Source: Nitrospinota bacterium (GTDB lineage Bacteria > Nitrospinota > Nitrospinia > Nitrospinales > Nitrospinaceae). From it: DNA of 45,463 nucleotides. Under the pieces are notes generated by a model. That model saw only the letters and a program-made list of their open reading frames with translations. It ran no database searches and was not told where the DNA came from. The stretch spans positions 1 through 45,463 of the forward strand of contig JAOUPX010000012.1 in assembly GCA_029879645.1 (NCBI GenBank), in the 5' to 3' direction. Below are positions 1-9,416 of this stretch, one piece after another; position 1 is the first letter of the stretch, and each line of letters starts with the position of its first letter. Made by a program: the position numbers and the translations under genes.

Positions 1-144
1 CAAATCCCCGATAAACGATTCTTGCCAGGGGCCGCTGATTTGCCGGCGAACCAAGGCCTGTATGTGCCAACCCTTATTCAATAGTTGAGAACACAGTGCC
101 TGCCCGATAAATCCTGATGTGCCAGTCACTAAGGCTTTTTTCAT
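1..144 (-). CDS. NAD-dependent epimerase/dehydratase (SDR), N-terminal part only
   Basis: Only the first 48 codons are inside the window; the gene runs off the left edge. The ATG at 142-144 opens a protein whose residues 5-14 (LVTGTSGFIG) are the Rossmann nucleotide-binding loop TGxxGxxG of extended short-chain dehydrogenases that act on nucleotide sugars. It starts 19 nt after the fnlC stop on the same strand, so it is the next operon gene. In known L-FucNAc clusters such as Pseudomonas O11 an SDR (WbjF type) sits at this place, next to the initiating transferase WbpL. That parallel is inference, since the catalytic part is not visible. Confidence 0.85.
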   Translation of the reverse strand, partial: MKKALVTGTSGFIGQALCSQLLNKGWHIQALVRRQISGPWQESFIGDL

Positions 145-163
145 GCTGGTGAATTAAAACGCA

Positions 164-1300
164 TCAATCATTTTCAAATACATTGGTCCACGTATGGCAA
201 AGTTTAGCTGTTCCAATAATAAGGTTTGTAACCCTCTGGGAAACATTACTGATTTGATATTCGAAAGGAACAGTGGGGATCATGCCAGCCGCGTGCTGGG
301 AAGTCACAGTTTCAATAGCTTGCAAGATAATGTCGGAATCGAGACCTGTAATAATGATACCCCCAGAATCCAAGCCCTCGGGGCGTTCCATGGAATTTCT
401 CATGGTCACTGCAGGAAACGAGAGGATTGCGGATTCCTCACTGATGGACCCGCTGTCTGAAAGTACACAAAATGCGTTTTTCTGAAGTTTATTGTAATCT
501 AAAAAACCGAAAGGTTTTACAAAATGTATGGCGGAGTTGGGTTGATAACCAACCAGACTTTCCACTCTCTTCCGAGTACGCGGATGGGTGGAAATGATGA
601 TAGGATATTTATACTGCTTCCAGATATCTTCCAGAGCGGCAAGAAGATTAGATAGGTTTTCAGTGTTGTCTACGTTTTCTTCCCGATGAATGCTTGCTAG
701 AAAGTATTTCCGGGCTTTTATTTTTAGACGGTCTAGAACTTTGGAGCTTTCGATTGCATCGGCATAATAATCCAGAACTTCTTTCAGAGGAGAGCCTGTG
801 AGGTAGATGTGGCGGTGCGGAAGGCCTTCCGAAATCAGGTGTCGCCGGGCATGCTCGGTATAGACGAGATTGAAATCGCTGATATGATCAATAATTCTGC
901 GGTTGATTTCCTCGGGCACGTTCTGGTCGAAACAGCGGTTCCCCGCTTCCATGTGATAAAGAGGAATTTTCATGCGCTTGGCCAATATTCCTGCAATGGA
1001 ACTGTTGGTGTCCCCAAGTATAAGGACGGCGTCGGGCCTTTCCTTTGCAAAAACCTTTTCGACGGAAATTAAAATATTGCCCAGCATATTGCCCAGCGTA
1101 TCCGCTTTGACATCCAAAAAATAATCCGGCTTGGGCAGTTCAAGATCCTTGAAAAATATTTCGTTGAGCTCGTAATCGTAATTTTGTCCCGTATGAATCA
1201 ATTTGTGTTCAACCGTCCGGTTGAGCATGGAAATAACGCGGGAAAGCCGGATAATTTCCGGGCGCGTTCCGAGGACCGTCATGACTTTGAGTTTGTTCAT
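164..1300 (-). CDS. fnlC: UDP-GlcNAc 2-epimerase family, FnlC/WbjD type
   Basis: Member of the WecB-type UDP-N-acetylglucosamine 2-epimerase family, 378 residues, the usual length. The N-terminal signature GTRPEIIRLS (residues 11-20) and the segments HMEAGNR and PEEINRR in the first half are family hallmarks. The SDSGSISEES segment in the C-terminal half corresponds to the UDP-binding loop. It lies directly after the FnlA- and FnlB-like genes, so it is predicted to do the last step of UDP-L-FucNAc synthesis, C2 epimerisation of UDP-L-PneNAc (UDP-2-acetamido-2,6-dideoxy-L-talose). The intergenic gap to fnlB is only 20 nt. ATG start. By sequence alone a plain WecB role is possible; the neighbours decide for FnlC. 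Cytoplasmic. Confidence 0.88.
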   Translation of the reverse strand: MNKLKVMTVLGTRPEIIRLSRVISMLNRTVEHKLIHTGQNYDYELNEIFFKDLELPKPDYFLDVKADTLGNMLGNILISVEKVFAKERPDAVLILGDTNSSIAGILAKRMKIPLYHMEAGNRCFDQNVPEEINRRIIDHISDFNLVYTEHARRHLISEGLPHRHIYLTGSPLKEVLDYYADAIESSKVLDRLKIKARKYFLASIHREENVDNTENLSNLLAALEDIWKQYKYPIIISTHPRTRKRVESLVGYQPNSAIHFVKPFGFLDYNKLQKNAFCVLSDSGSISEESAILSFPAVTMRNSMERPEGLDSGGIIITGLDSDIILQAIETVTSQHAAGMIPTVPFEYQISNVSQRVTNLIIGTAKLCHTWTNVFEND

Positions 1301-1320
1301 AGTTGATCTCGCCGGGAGTC

Positions 1321-2418
1321 TTATACGGGGGCGGCTACGGTATCTGCAGAATTCGGATCGAATATCTCATGCGCCCAAAACAAAGTCAATAATTCCTTAT
1401 CGCCCGTATTGGTAATATTGTGGGTATGAAGTGTGGGTATGTCGATGTATTGGGGATTCCTTCCGCTCACAGGATATTCAAAAATTTCATCGTGAAACAA
1501 TCGACGAATGCGAATGATGGCTTCTCCTCTCACAACCAGAAAGCGCTCCACCTTGCTCAGATGATAATGGTTTCCGCGGGTGATGCCGGGATGTGTGGTG
1601 GAAAGAAAGATTTGCCCACCATTGAGATTTTTGCAGGCTTCAAATAATTCTCCACGGTTGTCTTTATGAAGTTTTATCGAGCGGGGAAATTGCCCCGGAA
1701 ACAGGTAGGAGCGGTAAGTGTTAAAAAGATCGAGAGAAAACGTATCCCTCAAGTCTGGAATAACGTGATTGCTGTAACTGTCCGCTAATTGATGGATCTT
1801 TTCAAGCAGGCTGCTGACTGTGATTGGATTTCCGGAAACCACAACATCCTCGTTTCTCCTGGAGGTAACGAGTTCGTAGATTCTGCGGGCGACCTCCTGG
1901 GCATGAACCAATTCCAACCGGCCGTCCTGATCGATTCTGGGTTCTTCACCATTGGCAACTTGGTGGCAAAAGGTTGAAACTACCGAATTGTAAAAGGGTT
2001 TGCCTAATTCGCCGAACACGTGAGGTAAAATCAGATTGGTGAAAACCCCATGATTGCGCGCGGCCCATTCACGAAGGTCTTGAGCGCAAATCTTTTTAGA
2101 CCGGCCGTAAGCCGAATCTCTGTAAATATGTGTGGACGAGGAGAAGATGATGTGGGGGATATGTTTTTTTTGTTCGCATGCAGCGATAAGAGACCGGGTC
2201 AATTCAATGTTGGTGGATTCGATTTCCTGGTCGTCCCCCCGATTCAACCCCGCCAGATGGACGATTACATCCGATGTGGAAACAAAATTCTCTAGTCTGG
2301 TTTCATCGGCAAAGGTAGAGCGGTCTCCGGCAATCACCTCCACCCCCGGCTGGCCATGAAGAAAGGCCCTGAGGTGCCAGCCGATCAATCCATTGATTCC
2401 TGTGATACCAATTTTCAT
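1321..2418 (-). CDS. fnlB: Bifunctional SDR-cupin reductase/epimerase, FnlB/WbjC/CapF type
   Basis: 365 residues in two domains. Residues 1 to about 245 are an extended SDR with loop GITGINGLIG (residues 4-13) and a YGRSK active-site YxxxK near residue 104. The last about 110 residues are an RmlC-like cupin with HYHLSKVERFLVV and a downstream THNITN segment. This SDR-plus-cupin layout is diagnostic of the CapF/WbjC/FnlB family. In that family the cupin epimerises C3 of the keto intermediate made by FnlA and the SDR reduces C4 with NADPH to give UDP-2-acetamido-2,6-dideoxy-L-talose. It sits between fnlA and fnlC in the canonical order. ATG start. Confidence 0.92.
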   Translation of the reverse strand: MKIGITGINGLIGWHLRAFLHGQPGVEVIAGDRSTFADETRLENFVSTSDVIVHLAGLNRGDDQEIESTNIELTRSLIAACEQKKHIPHIIFSSSTHIYRDSAYGRSKKICAQDLREWAARNHGVFTNLILPHVFGELGKPFYNSVVSTFCHQVANGEEPRIDQDGRLELVHAQEVARRIYELVTSRRNEDVVVSGNPITVSSLLEKIHQLADSYSNHVIPDLRDTFSLDLFNTYRSYLFPGQFPRSIKLHKDNRGELFEACKNLNGGQIFLSTTHPGITRGNHYHLSKVERFLVVRGEAIIRIRRLFHDEIFEYPVSGRNPQYIDIPTLHTHNITNTGDKELLTLFWAHEIFDPNSADTVAAPV

Positions 2419-2472
2419 GCAATTAAAATTCCGGGGGTGTGATTTGGCGCATGGGATGGATATATGAAGCAG

Positions 2473-3486
2473 TCAATTAAGTTCGGAAGAAACTTCCGGG
2501 ATAGAGAGTAGTAGTTTTTCAAGCTCATCGAGATTCATACGCTGGGTATTAAAAGAAGTATAATCTTCCAGGTCCGCTTCTTTGACGTCACCTTCAACGG
2601 TGTATTTGTTGTAGTTCAAATCCCGTCCATCCATGCAAACTCTATAATAGTTACCCAAATCCTCAGCTTTGGCCAATTCCTCGCGTGAGGCGAGGGTTTC
2701 ATGAAGTTTTTCGCCGTGGCGCATGCCGATTACCTTGATCTCCGCTTTGGAATTGAAGATATTTTTTAATGCAGTCGCGAGATCCATTACGGAGCAGGCC
2801 GGAGATTTCCTTATGAAAATATTGCCTTGCTTTGCGTTTTTAAAAGCGTACACCACAAGGTCAATGGCATCACGGAGAGGCATCATAAAGCGAGTCATTT
2901 CCGGCACAGTTAAAGTAATGGCTTTATTCTCTTTAATTTGCTTTATAAAGAGAGGAATGACCGATCCGCGGGAACACATCACGTTGCCATACCGCACACT
3001 GGCAATCAGAGTTTCATTTTCCATGAGATTTCGCGAAGCCGCCTGGGCCACTTTTTCCATTAAAGCCTTGGTTACACCCATGGTGTTGATAGGATAAACC
3101 GCTTTGTCCGTACCCAGGCAGATTAGTTTAGATACTCCATTTCTGATCGCTGATTCGATGATGTTATGACTGCCGATCACATTGGTGAGAACAGCCTGCA
3201 TTGGGAAAAATTCGCAGGACGGCACTTGCTTCAAGGCCGCAGCGTGAAAAACGTAATCCACGTCCTTCATTACATCATCGACGCTATCACGATTCCGGAT
3301 GTCTCCAATATGAAATTTTACTTTAGGATTGTTCAGCTCAGTTCGCATTAATTCCTGTTTCAGCTCATCTCGGCTGAATATGCGGACTTCTTTGAAGTCC
3401 TCACGAAGAAGATAATCCAGGAAAGTATGACCAAAGGAACCGGTTCCGCCGGTAATCATGATGATTTTTTCGCTAAATTCGCTCAC
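2473..3486 (-). CDS. fnlA: UDP-GlcNAc 4,6-dehydratase/5-epimerase, FnlA/WbjB/CapE type
   Basis: First enzyme of UDP-L-FucNAc synthesis: inverting 4,6-dehydration of UDP-GlcNAc followed by epimerisation. 337 residues, family-typical. The loop TGGTGSFGHT is near residues 12-21. The catalytic region reads GTDKAVYPINTMGVTKALMEK, with Met in place of Tyr in YxxxK, which is normal for the FlaA1/WbjB soluble dehydratases. The start codon is GTG at 3484-3486, fixed by the Rossmann strand just behind it. It is separated from the upstream glycosyltransferase by 27 nt. It works with fnlB and fnlC immediately downstream. A FlaA1/PseB role is the alternative but would not explain the two neighbours. Confidence 0.9.
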   Translation of the reverse strand: MSEFSEKIIMITGGTGSFGHTFLDYLLREDFKEVRIFSRDELKQELMRTELNNPKVKFHIGDIRNRDSVDDVMKDVDYVFHAAALKQVPSCEFFPMQAVLTNVIGSHNIIESAIRNGVSKLICLGTDKAVYPINTMGVTKALMEKVAQAASRNLMENETLIASVRYGNVMCSRGSVIPLFIKQIKENKAITLTVPEMTRFMMPLRDAIDLVVYAFKNAKQGNIFIRKSPACSVMDLATALKNIFNSKAEIKVIGMRHGEKLHETLASREELAKAEDLGNYYRVCMDGRDLNYNKYTVEGDVKEADLEDYTSFNTQRMNLDELEKLLLSIPEVSSELN

Positions 3487-3513
3487 AGAGGTATTCCAAC
3501 AGAAGAGGGCTGA

Positions 3514-4743
3514 TCAACAAGGTTTGGAAGTATTGGAATGCAGCATCCAAGATTCGAGTTTATCAAACAGGGATAACCGATCAAAATTTTCTTTATAGTA
3601 TTGGTGGCCTTTTTCTCCCATGATTTTTAGCCCATCCAGTGATTTTTGAGACATTTGAAATACGGCTTGCGCAAGGCCATCAATGTTTTCTGCTGGGCAG
3701 GCCATTCCCGCTCCAGCTTCCCGAATAATTTGAGCGCCCTCTCCATCCATGGCGGCGATAATAGGTCGTCCACTTGCGAGATAGGATTGTATTTTTCCGG
3801 GGATAGTAAGAGACATAATGGGATCACGCTTTAGAGTGACAAGCAGGACATCTGCTTTTGAGAAAAAAGACGGCATCTTTTCTAAGGGATATCGTCCCAG
3901 AAGATGGACATTCTGGCTTAATCCCCGATTGAGGACCTCCTCTTTAACCCAATCGAATTTGCGACCGTCTCCAATAATAATCCAATGGATATTTTTATGG
4001 GATTTGAGCTTTTCTGCGGCACCTAGAAGGGTCGGAAAATCCTGAGCCACCCCGATATTTCCTGCAAACATGACTAGGAAACCTCTCGGCAGTTCGGGAA
4101 TTTCATAATTATGGGACCGGGATAGCGGTTGATACAAATCCTCCGCCCAGCTTGGGAAATATAAAATTTTCTCGGAAGGAATGCTCAACTCTTTGATGCG
4201 AGAGACAAATCCTCTGGATTGTACCAAAATTTTATCGCACCGGTCATAAATAAATTTAACGACTCGTCGGACTCCATCCAAAATAATCGGAGATTTTACC
4301 GCGCCGGTAGCTGATAAGCTCTCGGGCCACAAATCCAAAACCCAGAATATTATAGGAGCCTTTTTGAATATCTTCAATACAATTGCTGGGAATCCAACCG
4401 TGATAGGAGAAGGCTCATGCACGAAAATGACATCAAAGTGTCCCCGGCACAACAGGGGACCCAGTATGCTTCCCGACAAGGCGAAGGAAATATAGTTCAG
4501 AAATAGTCGAATACTCCTTCCCTGACCCCTGGGAAGTAAAGGCACGCGAATAATCTTTATACCTTCATGATATTGTTTGAAATTTTTAAAAAAACCGTAG
4601 CCGGGATAAAATTGTCCGCCCGGATAATTCGGTTGCCCGGTTAGGACAGTCACCTGGTGTCCTTTGTCAATCAGCCCTCTGGCAAGGTCGTTGATTCTGA
4701 AGTTTTCCGGCCAGAAATACTGACTGATAATGAGTATCTTCAT
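3514..4743 (-). CDS. GT4 glycosyltransferase, WbuB-like (putative L-FucNAc transferase)
   Basis: 409-residue GT-B glycosyltransferase. The N-terminus MKILIISQYFWPENFRIND followed by VLTGQPNYPGG is the pattern of the WbuB/WbjE group, which transfers N-acetyl-L-fucosamine. A longer reading frame exists upstream (to 4803). The ATG at 4741-4743 is preferred because it overlaps the TGA of the preceding gene (ATGA, 4740-4743) and places the Rossmann strand at the N-terminus. The C-terminal half has the GT4 nucleotide-sugar region (MFAGNIGVAQ, then SGRPIIAAMDGEGAQIIREAGAG). Its position just before fnlABC supports use of UDP-L-FucNAc as donor; the acceptor is unknown. Cytoplasmic or peripheral membrane. 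Confidence 0.85.
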   Translation of the reverse strand: MKILIISQYFWPENFRINDLARGLIDKGHQVTVLTGQPNYPGGQFYPGYGFFKNFKQYHEGIKIIRVPLLPRGQGRSIRLFLNYISFALSGSILGPLLCRGHFDVIFVHEPSPITVGFPAIVLKIFKKAPIIFWVLDLWPESLSATGAVKSPIILDGVRRVVKFIYDRCDKILVQSRGFVSRIKELSIPSEKILYFPSWAEDLYQPLSRSHNYEIPELPRGFLVMFAGNIGVAQDFPTLLGAAEKLKSHKNIHWIIIGDGRKFDWVKEEVLNRGLSQNVHLLGRYPLEKMPSFFSKADVLLVTLKRDPIMSLTIPGKIQSYLASGRPIIAAMDGEGAQIIREAGAGMACPAENIDGLAQAVFQMSQKSLDGLKIMGEKGHQYYKENFDRLSLFDKLESWMLHSNTSKPC

Positions 4744-5882
4744 ATTTCCGCTGGAATGATTTTCTTGTATAAATTTAAATGATTTCGGGCCGCAATCGAC
4801 CAACTGAAATTTTCAGCGATATAATTTTTGGCGCGGGATCCCATTGCAGTCAATTCGGTGCGGTTCGAGAGTAAATCATCTAAAGAAGCCGCCATCGCAT
4901 CAATGTCGACTGGGGTGATCCTGCCCCCTCCCGCTTCCGCAAGAGCATCGAAGCCGCACTGGTCGGACAATAATACCGGCGTGCCGCAAATTCCCGCCTC
5001 AAGAGCAACAATGGACATGGCTTCGTGCCGCGAGGGAACTACCAGTAATTCGGCTCCATGATAGGCGCTGGATTTCAGGTCTCCCCCGGCGAAGCCTATT
5101 AAATGAACCCGGTTTGATAGCCCCTCCTGTTTGATAAGGGTTTTAAGTTCCTCCTGCATTCCTCCGTCGGGCCCTACGAAAACCAAGTGTAATTCAGGGA
5201 ACTTATCTGCGACTTGACAGAAAGCTTTAAGTAAAATATCCGGACCTTTAATTGAGTTTAGGCGGCCAAGGTAAAGAAGAAAAGGGGCCTTCCCCAGCTT
5301 GGAATGCTCTCGAAATAGGTTCTCGTTCTTGCAGGTGAAATCCTTTTCCCAAACCCCATTGGGTATGTGAACAATTTTATGGTCAGGAACTTTCTCTTGC
5401 CGGAATAACGCCGCTTCATCCTCCGTAATAGCTATCAGAGCGTCAGCATTCTTTATTATAGAGCGTCCGACCACAAAATTATAGAAACGCTTCAAGACTG
5501 AGGAGCGTCCGTAAATTTTAAGCGCTCCGGCTGGGCAGACGACGTAGGGTTTCTTCAACCACCGGGCCATCCAATACACCCAGGCGTTCAGCAGAGTCCA
5601 ATGATTCATCAGGTGAATAATATCCGCCCAGGCGATGATACGGTAGATTTTTATAAAGTAGGGAGCCGGTAAGTACCAGCGCCTATTCCAGCAGGGCAGA
5701 ATCACAGCCTGGTCGGGAGGAATGGTCAAAGGATTCGAGCCATCCAGGCCGGCATCCGTGGTCAGGATGCGTGCTTCGACTTCTCGGAACTCATTCAATG
5801 CCAAATTAAGCTTGGTCGTTCTCTCTGTTGTTCCCCCTCCGGAGACCGGGTCAAGCGACATGTTAACGTGTAAGATTTTCAC
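4740..5882 (-). CDS. GT4 family glycosyltransferase
   Basis: 380-residue GT-B enzyme of family GT4. The N-terminal acceptor domain carries the glycine-rich PVSGGGTTERT loop (residues 12-22). The C-terminal donor domain begins near residue 195 with LLYLGRLNSIKGPDILLKAF and holds the EX7E-type region PSRHEAMSIVALEAGICGTPV, as in capsule and O-antigen transferases. The start is a GTG at 5880-5882 that overlaps the upstream TGA (GTGA), and its own stop overlaps the next ATG, so it is translationally coupled on both sides. The sugar donor cannot be told from sequence. Part of the repeat-unit assembly set. Confidence 0.88.
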   Translation of the reverse strand: MKILHVNMSLDPVSGGGTTERTTKLNLALNEFREVEARILTTDAGLDGSNPLTIPPDQAVILPCWNRRWYLPAPYFIKIYRIIAWADIIHLMNHWTLLNAWVYWMARWLKKPYVVCPAGALKIYGRSSVLKRFYNFVVGRSIIKNADALIAITEDEAALFRQEKVPDHKIVHIPNGVWEKDFTCKNENLFREHSKLGKAPFLLYLGRLNSIKGPDILLKAFCQVADKFPELHLVFVGPDGGMQEELKTLIKQEGLSNRVHLIGFAGGDLKSSAYHGAELLVVPSRHEAMSIVALEAGICGTPVLLSDQCGFDALAEAGGGRITPVDIDAMAASLDDLLSNRTELTAMGSRAKNYIAENFSWSIAARNHLNLYKKIIPAEI

Positions 5883-6802
5883 GGGGGCGACACCTGGGAG
5901 CGAATATCATCAATGGCGCCTCTAAAACCATAGGGTAACCGTACACCATAGTCCTGGAGTTTCCTGGAGGAAAAGCGCACTCTGCCATGCAGGCTGGGTC
6001 CACGTCTCAGCGTCCGAATATTATGAGGAATCCACAAGGGCAGGCTGGCCGGAAGCGCTATCTCCTCGGCGCCACCACTGTTCGGAATCTTTCTATGAAA
6101 ATAACCATACATACCGCGCAGGGTACTTAGTTCGTCTTCATCGCACGCGACGAAAAAACATTGGGGTTGCGCCAGATCGCGATTTTGAAAGTGGATTGCG
6201 GCGGTGGCGATATCTCCGGCGTGAATGATGTGGGCACGCTCTTGCCCTTTCACCCAGATCATGAGGCGGTCCCTCCAGTTATCCCGGATGGCATAAGAGA
6301 GGCAACCAGGTCGTTCCGGAGCAACTACAAACACTGGCCGCAGAACGCAAATATTCATATTCAGCGAAGACGACAGCACCATTTTTTCTGCTTCCCATTT
6401 ACTGCGCTCATAGAGGTCGCGCGGATGGCAGGGCGTTGTTTCATCAACCCATGCGTCATTCGAGGCCCCCAGGACACCGGCGGAACCCATATAGCACAAG
6501 TACCGGGTTGGTTGAGACGCCAACACTTCCAGTAGGCGCTCTGTGACATGGACATTGGCTTCCCATATCTGACCCTGGTTGTGGAACTCAGCGGCGCAAT
6601 GATAAACAGAGTCCACGCCGGTTAGAGAGTCCTCTATTATTTGTCTATCCCGTAGGTCTCCCTGGACGACCTCCAGGTTGGCGTGCCAGGGTTTAATGGA
6701 CCTGCGGGTGACAATCCGAACACGATCATCCCGCGCTAGTAGCGCATCTGTAATATAACGTCCAACGACTCCAGTTGCGCCTGTCACCAGGGCCACACTC
6801 AT
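5879..6802 (-). CDS. NAD(P)-dependent epimerase/dehydratase or ketoreductase (SDR)
   Basis: 307-residue extended SDR. It has the loop TGATGVVGRYI (from residue 7), the DxxD-type acidic segment GDLRDRQ, the central motif HCAAEFHNQG, and a catalytic YERSK (YxxxK). It resembles 3-beta-hydroxysteroid dehydrogenase/NDP-sugar epimerase proteins. Given its place among glycosyltransferases it probably epimerises or reduces a nucleotide-sugar intermediate, but the substrate is not readable. ATG start with a good Shine-Dalgarno (AAGGA eight bases upstream). The stop overlaps the GTG of the downstream GT4. Confidence 0.85.
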   Translation of the reverse strand: MSVALVTGATGVVGRYITDALLARDDRVRIVTRRSIKPWHANLEVVQGDLRDRQIIEDSLTGVDSVYHCAAEFHNQGQIWEANVHVTERLLEVLASQPTRYLCYMGSAGVLGASNDAWVDETTPCHPRDLYERSKWEAEKMVLSSSLNMNICVLRPVFVVAPERPGCLSYAIRDNWRDRLMIWVKGQERAHIIHAGDIATAAIHFQNRDLAQPQCFFVACDEDELSTLRGMYGYFHRKIPNSGGAEEIALPASLPLWIPHNIRTLRRGPSLHGRVRFSSRKLQDYGVRLPYGFRGAIDDIRSQVSPP

Positions 6803-6839
6803 GGATGAAGTCCTTCAAATTGCCATGGGTATTTGATTG

Positions 6840-7880
6840 TTATAACCACTTGACGTAATCTCCATACTCCCGATTCAGTTGTGATTTTTTCCTGGCGGTT
6901 CCCAGTGTGCGCCTGAGGCGGTCAGCCCAGGCGATCATCCGGCCCGTTCCGGGAATGCGGAAAATCTGTGCCATAACCTTTAGTGTCACGGCTTTTCCCG
7001 GGAGGTTTAAATACTGACGAAAAATTTCAGAAATTCTCATCAGATCACCACGATTTCTTTTTATCATTAATTTGATCGCCATGCTGATTAAAGCCCTTCG
7101 AAAATATTTCGACAATAAATCGGTCGCTTGTTTCCTTACCTCTAAGGGAATTCTTTGATCGTCATAAATTTTTTCATTGAGTTTTTTCCACCCCGGCCAA
7201 AAATGGTCAAGGCTCGTGTTGGCGCTGAATGAGGATTCGTGATTTAAAAAAATAGCGCATGGTTTCTTCACGACAACAATTGGGAAGCGGATAGCGGTCC
7301 GCAATTGAAAGTCGTAATCCGCCGGTCCAATGATATCGATATCCAATGGTCCGACTTCATCAATGGTTTCCCGGCGAAACAGGATCGAGGTCCATGCAGG
7401 GCAACCGTGGGCCATTTCAAACATACCCTCTGGCGGGCTGAAATAACCTTCTCGTGACCATGAAAGTAATGATACATCCAAAATATTACCGGTCTTAGTC
7501 ATTGCAATGGTTGAGGCGGCGGAAAACATAGCGTCTGGATATTTATTAAACCCGTCCGTGGCGATTTCGTAAAAATTGGGCAACAATAAATCATCATCGG
7601 AAAGAAACGAGAAAAAGGGGGTATTGACACGTTCCATTCCATAGATAAAGTTATTGAAAGCCCCAATATTCTCCGCATGACAATGATATTTCACGCGAGG
7701 ATCTTTTTTTGCCAGATCGGCAACGACTTGAGCCGTTTCATCCCCTGAAGCATTGTCATAGACACACACCTGAAGGTGGGGATAAGTTTGCCGCAGGACG
7801 CTTTCAATAGAACGCTTGAGCAATTCAGGTCTGCGATAGGTCGGGATAATTGTGGTGATCAGAGGAGGCTCGGTATTCAT
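6840..7880 (-). CDS. GT2 family glycosyltransferase
   Basis: 346-residue GT-A enzyme. The N-terminus TTIIPTYRRPELLKRSIESV with the following VCVYDNASGDET, and the metal-binding FLSDDDLLLP (DDD motif, near residue 97), identify family GT2. No membrane helix is evident, so it is likely a cytoplasmic or peripheral transferase adding one sugar of the repeat unit. It starts six bases after the Wzx stop; the ATG at 7878-7880 has only a weak Shine-Dalgarno, which suggests translational coupling. The C-terminal about 100 residues are basic and family-specific. Donor sugar unknown. Confidence 0.87.
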   Translation of the reverse strand: MNTEPPLITTIIPTYRRPELLKRSIESVLRQTYPHLQVCVYDNASGDETAQVVADLAKKDPRVKYHCHAENIGAFNNFIYGMERVNTPFFSFLSDDDLLLPNFYEIATDGFNKYPDAMFSAASTIAMTKTGNILDVSLLSWSREGYFSPPEGMFEMAHGCPAWTSILFRRETIDEVGPLDIDIIGPADYDFQLRTAIRFPIVVVKKPCAIFLNHESSFSANTSLDHFWPGWKKLNEKIYDDQRIPLEVRKQATDLLSKYFRRALISMAIKLMIKRNRGDLMRISEIFRQYLNLPGKAVTLKVMAQIFRIPGTGRMIAWADRLRRTLGTARKKSQLNREYGDYVKWL

Positions 7881-7886
7881 AGGGTT

Positions 7887-9416
7887 TTATGCTTTGACCA
7901 AGGTAAAACGCTTTAAAGCTTGCCGACTGACCGGCGTCAGTAGTGCGGCCATGAACAAGGAGGAAATAAAAGTCAGAACCAGCCAGCAAAGCTGTGCGAA
8001 AACATTATTCAATTCGGGATGCCATAAGTAAGCAGGGAGCGCGACAACTAAAACTCCTGCCAGGGGAGTAGCGAAATCCTGCAAGTACCAGTTCCATTTC
8101 TCCGCTTTCAACAATCTCCGATGCATCAGTTGTATGCCGATTAATACATAGCCAGCATTCAAAAGCACCCAGACCATTGCTGCGCCGATAGCCCCGTACA
8201 AGGAGGTCAGATAAGCCATGCATGGAATCAGGACTGCAACTGAAGCCAGATTCATATATAAAGCGAGTTTCGTCCAGCCATGCGACAGTTGCAGGCTGTA
8301 AGGGAGTTGCATCATGGCATTCAAGGAACTGCCAATGGTGAGCAAACTGACCAGTGCATGGGTGTGTGTCACGATGTCTTGATCTCCGGTCCAGAGGAGT
8401 AAAATCTGCTTAGAGAACAGGGCGATCAGGCCTGCTACAGGCAGGACCGCCAGGGAAACCCACTGGCAGGACTGATGGTACAGTCGGCCGAGTTCTTTGT
8501 CATCTCCCTTGGAGACCAATTGAGAAAAACGGGGAAACAAAGCGGATTGAATGGGCAATACCATTACATATACAGAAGTCGCGACCATGGCCCCCAGAGT
8601 GTAGTATCCAAACATTTCCAGCGAGAGCATTTTGCTTAAAATGATTTTGTCCAGTTGAGTCAGAAGTATCGCAAGTATTGATATGAAGGTCATTCCGGCG
8701 GCAAAGCGCCACAATTTTTTGAGAAGTGAAAATTCAAATTGGCCGGCAAATTTTGAGTAAGGCAGGCACATTTTTAACGTTATTCGGGTTGCAATGGTTT
8801 GAAGCAGGCTGACAATAAGTTGCCATATGAAAAATGCCTGTATGGTGGGAGAAATAAGCCACAGCACCATAATAGCCCCAACAGCGCGCAATGACGAGAA
8901 AACCACCAGGATTAAATTATGCTTGACCTGTTGTTGAAGGCCCATCAGGCCTCCTGAATATAACGTGACTGGCCATTGGCAGGCAATGGCCAGTCCCATC
9001 AACACGATGGCTTGGAAAACCTGCTCCTCGGTGAGCAATTTTGGAGATAGCCAATACTCGGTCAGGAGGGGGGCAGACAGGGCGATAATTCCGGCTATCA
9101 GAATAGCCAAAGCCCAATAAACCAATTCCAGAGTGCGGACCATGTTGTTCATGTCCTGAGCAATGTTCTCTTTATGAACGGACATATGGGCCAACTCCTT
9201 ATTCAAGCTGGTACTCAACCCGAGATCAAGGATGGTCGAAAGGGCAAGAAGGGATAAAAAAATGCCCACCAGTCCATACGCTTCTATCCCGATAAAATCG
9301 ATATAGATCGGGACAAAAACCAGTGCCATCAGGGCTGTCCAGCCTTTGCCCGCAAAATTTGCCAGAATGTTGGATCTAAGTTTAGGAGTTTTTTTCAACG
9401 TATTCGTTTCAACCAT
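7887..9416 (-). CDS. wzx: Polysaccharide flippase, Wzx-like (MOP superfamily)
   Basis: 509-residue integral membrane protein with about 12-14 hydrophobic helices spread over the full length. The early segment FAGKGWTALMALVFVPIY and the helix AYGLVGIFLSLLALS are typical of the Wzx/RfbX O-antigen and teichoic acid flippases. It should move the undecaprenyl-linked repeat unit across the inner membrane. It is the only transporter of the cluster in the window; neither Wzy nor an ABC export pair is seen. The ATG at 9414-9416 lies inside the 3' end of the upstream gene (22 bp overlap). Confidence 0.88.
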   Translation of the reverse strand: MVETNTLKKTPKLRSNILANFAGKGWTALMALVFVPIYIDFIGIEAYGLVGIFLSLLALSTILDLGLSTSLNKELAHMSVHKENIAQDMNNMVRTLELVYWALAILIAGIIALSAPLLTEYWLSPKLLTEEQVFQAIVLMGLAIACQWPVTLYSGGLMGLQQQVKHNLILVVFSSLRAVGAIMVLWLISPTIQAFFIWQLIVSLLQTIATRITLKMCLPYSKFAGQFEFSLLKKLWRFAAGMTFISILAILLTQLDKIILSKMLSLEMFGYYTLGAMVATSVYVMVLPIQSALFPRFSQLVSKGDDKELGRLYHQSCQWVSLAVLPVAGLIALFSKQILLLWTGDQDIVTHTHALVSLLTIGSSLNAMMQLPYSLQLSHGWTKLALYMNLASVAVLIPCMAYLTSLYGAIGAAMVWVLLNAGYVLIGIQLMHRRLLKAEKWNWYLQDFATPLAGVLVVALPAYLWHPELNNVFAQLCWLVLTFISSLFMAALLTPVSRQALKRFTLVKA

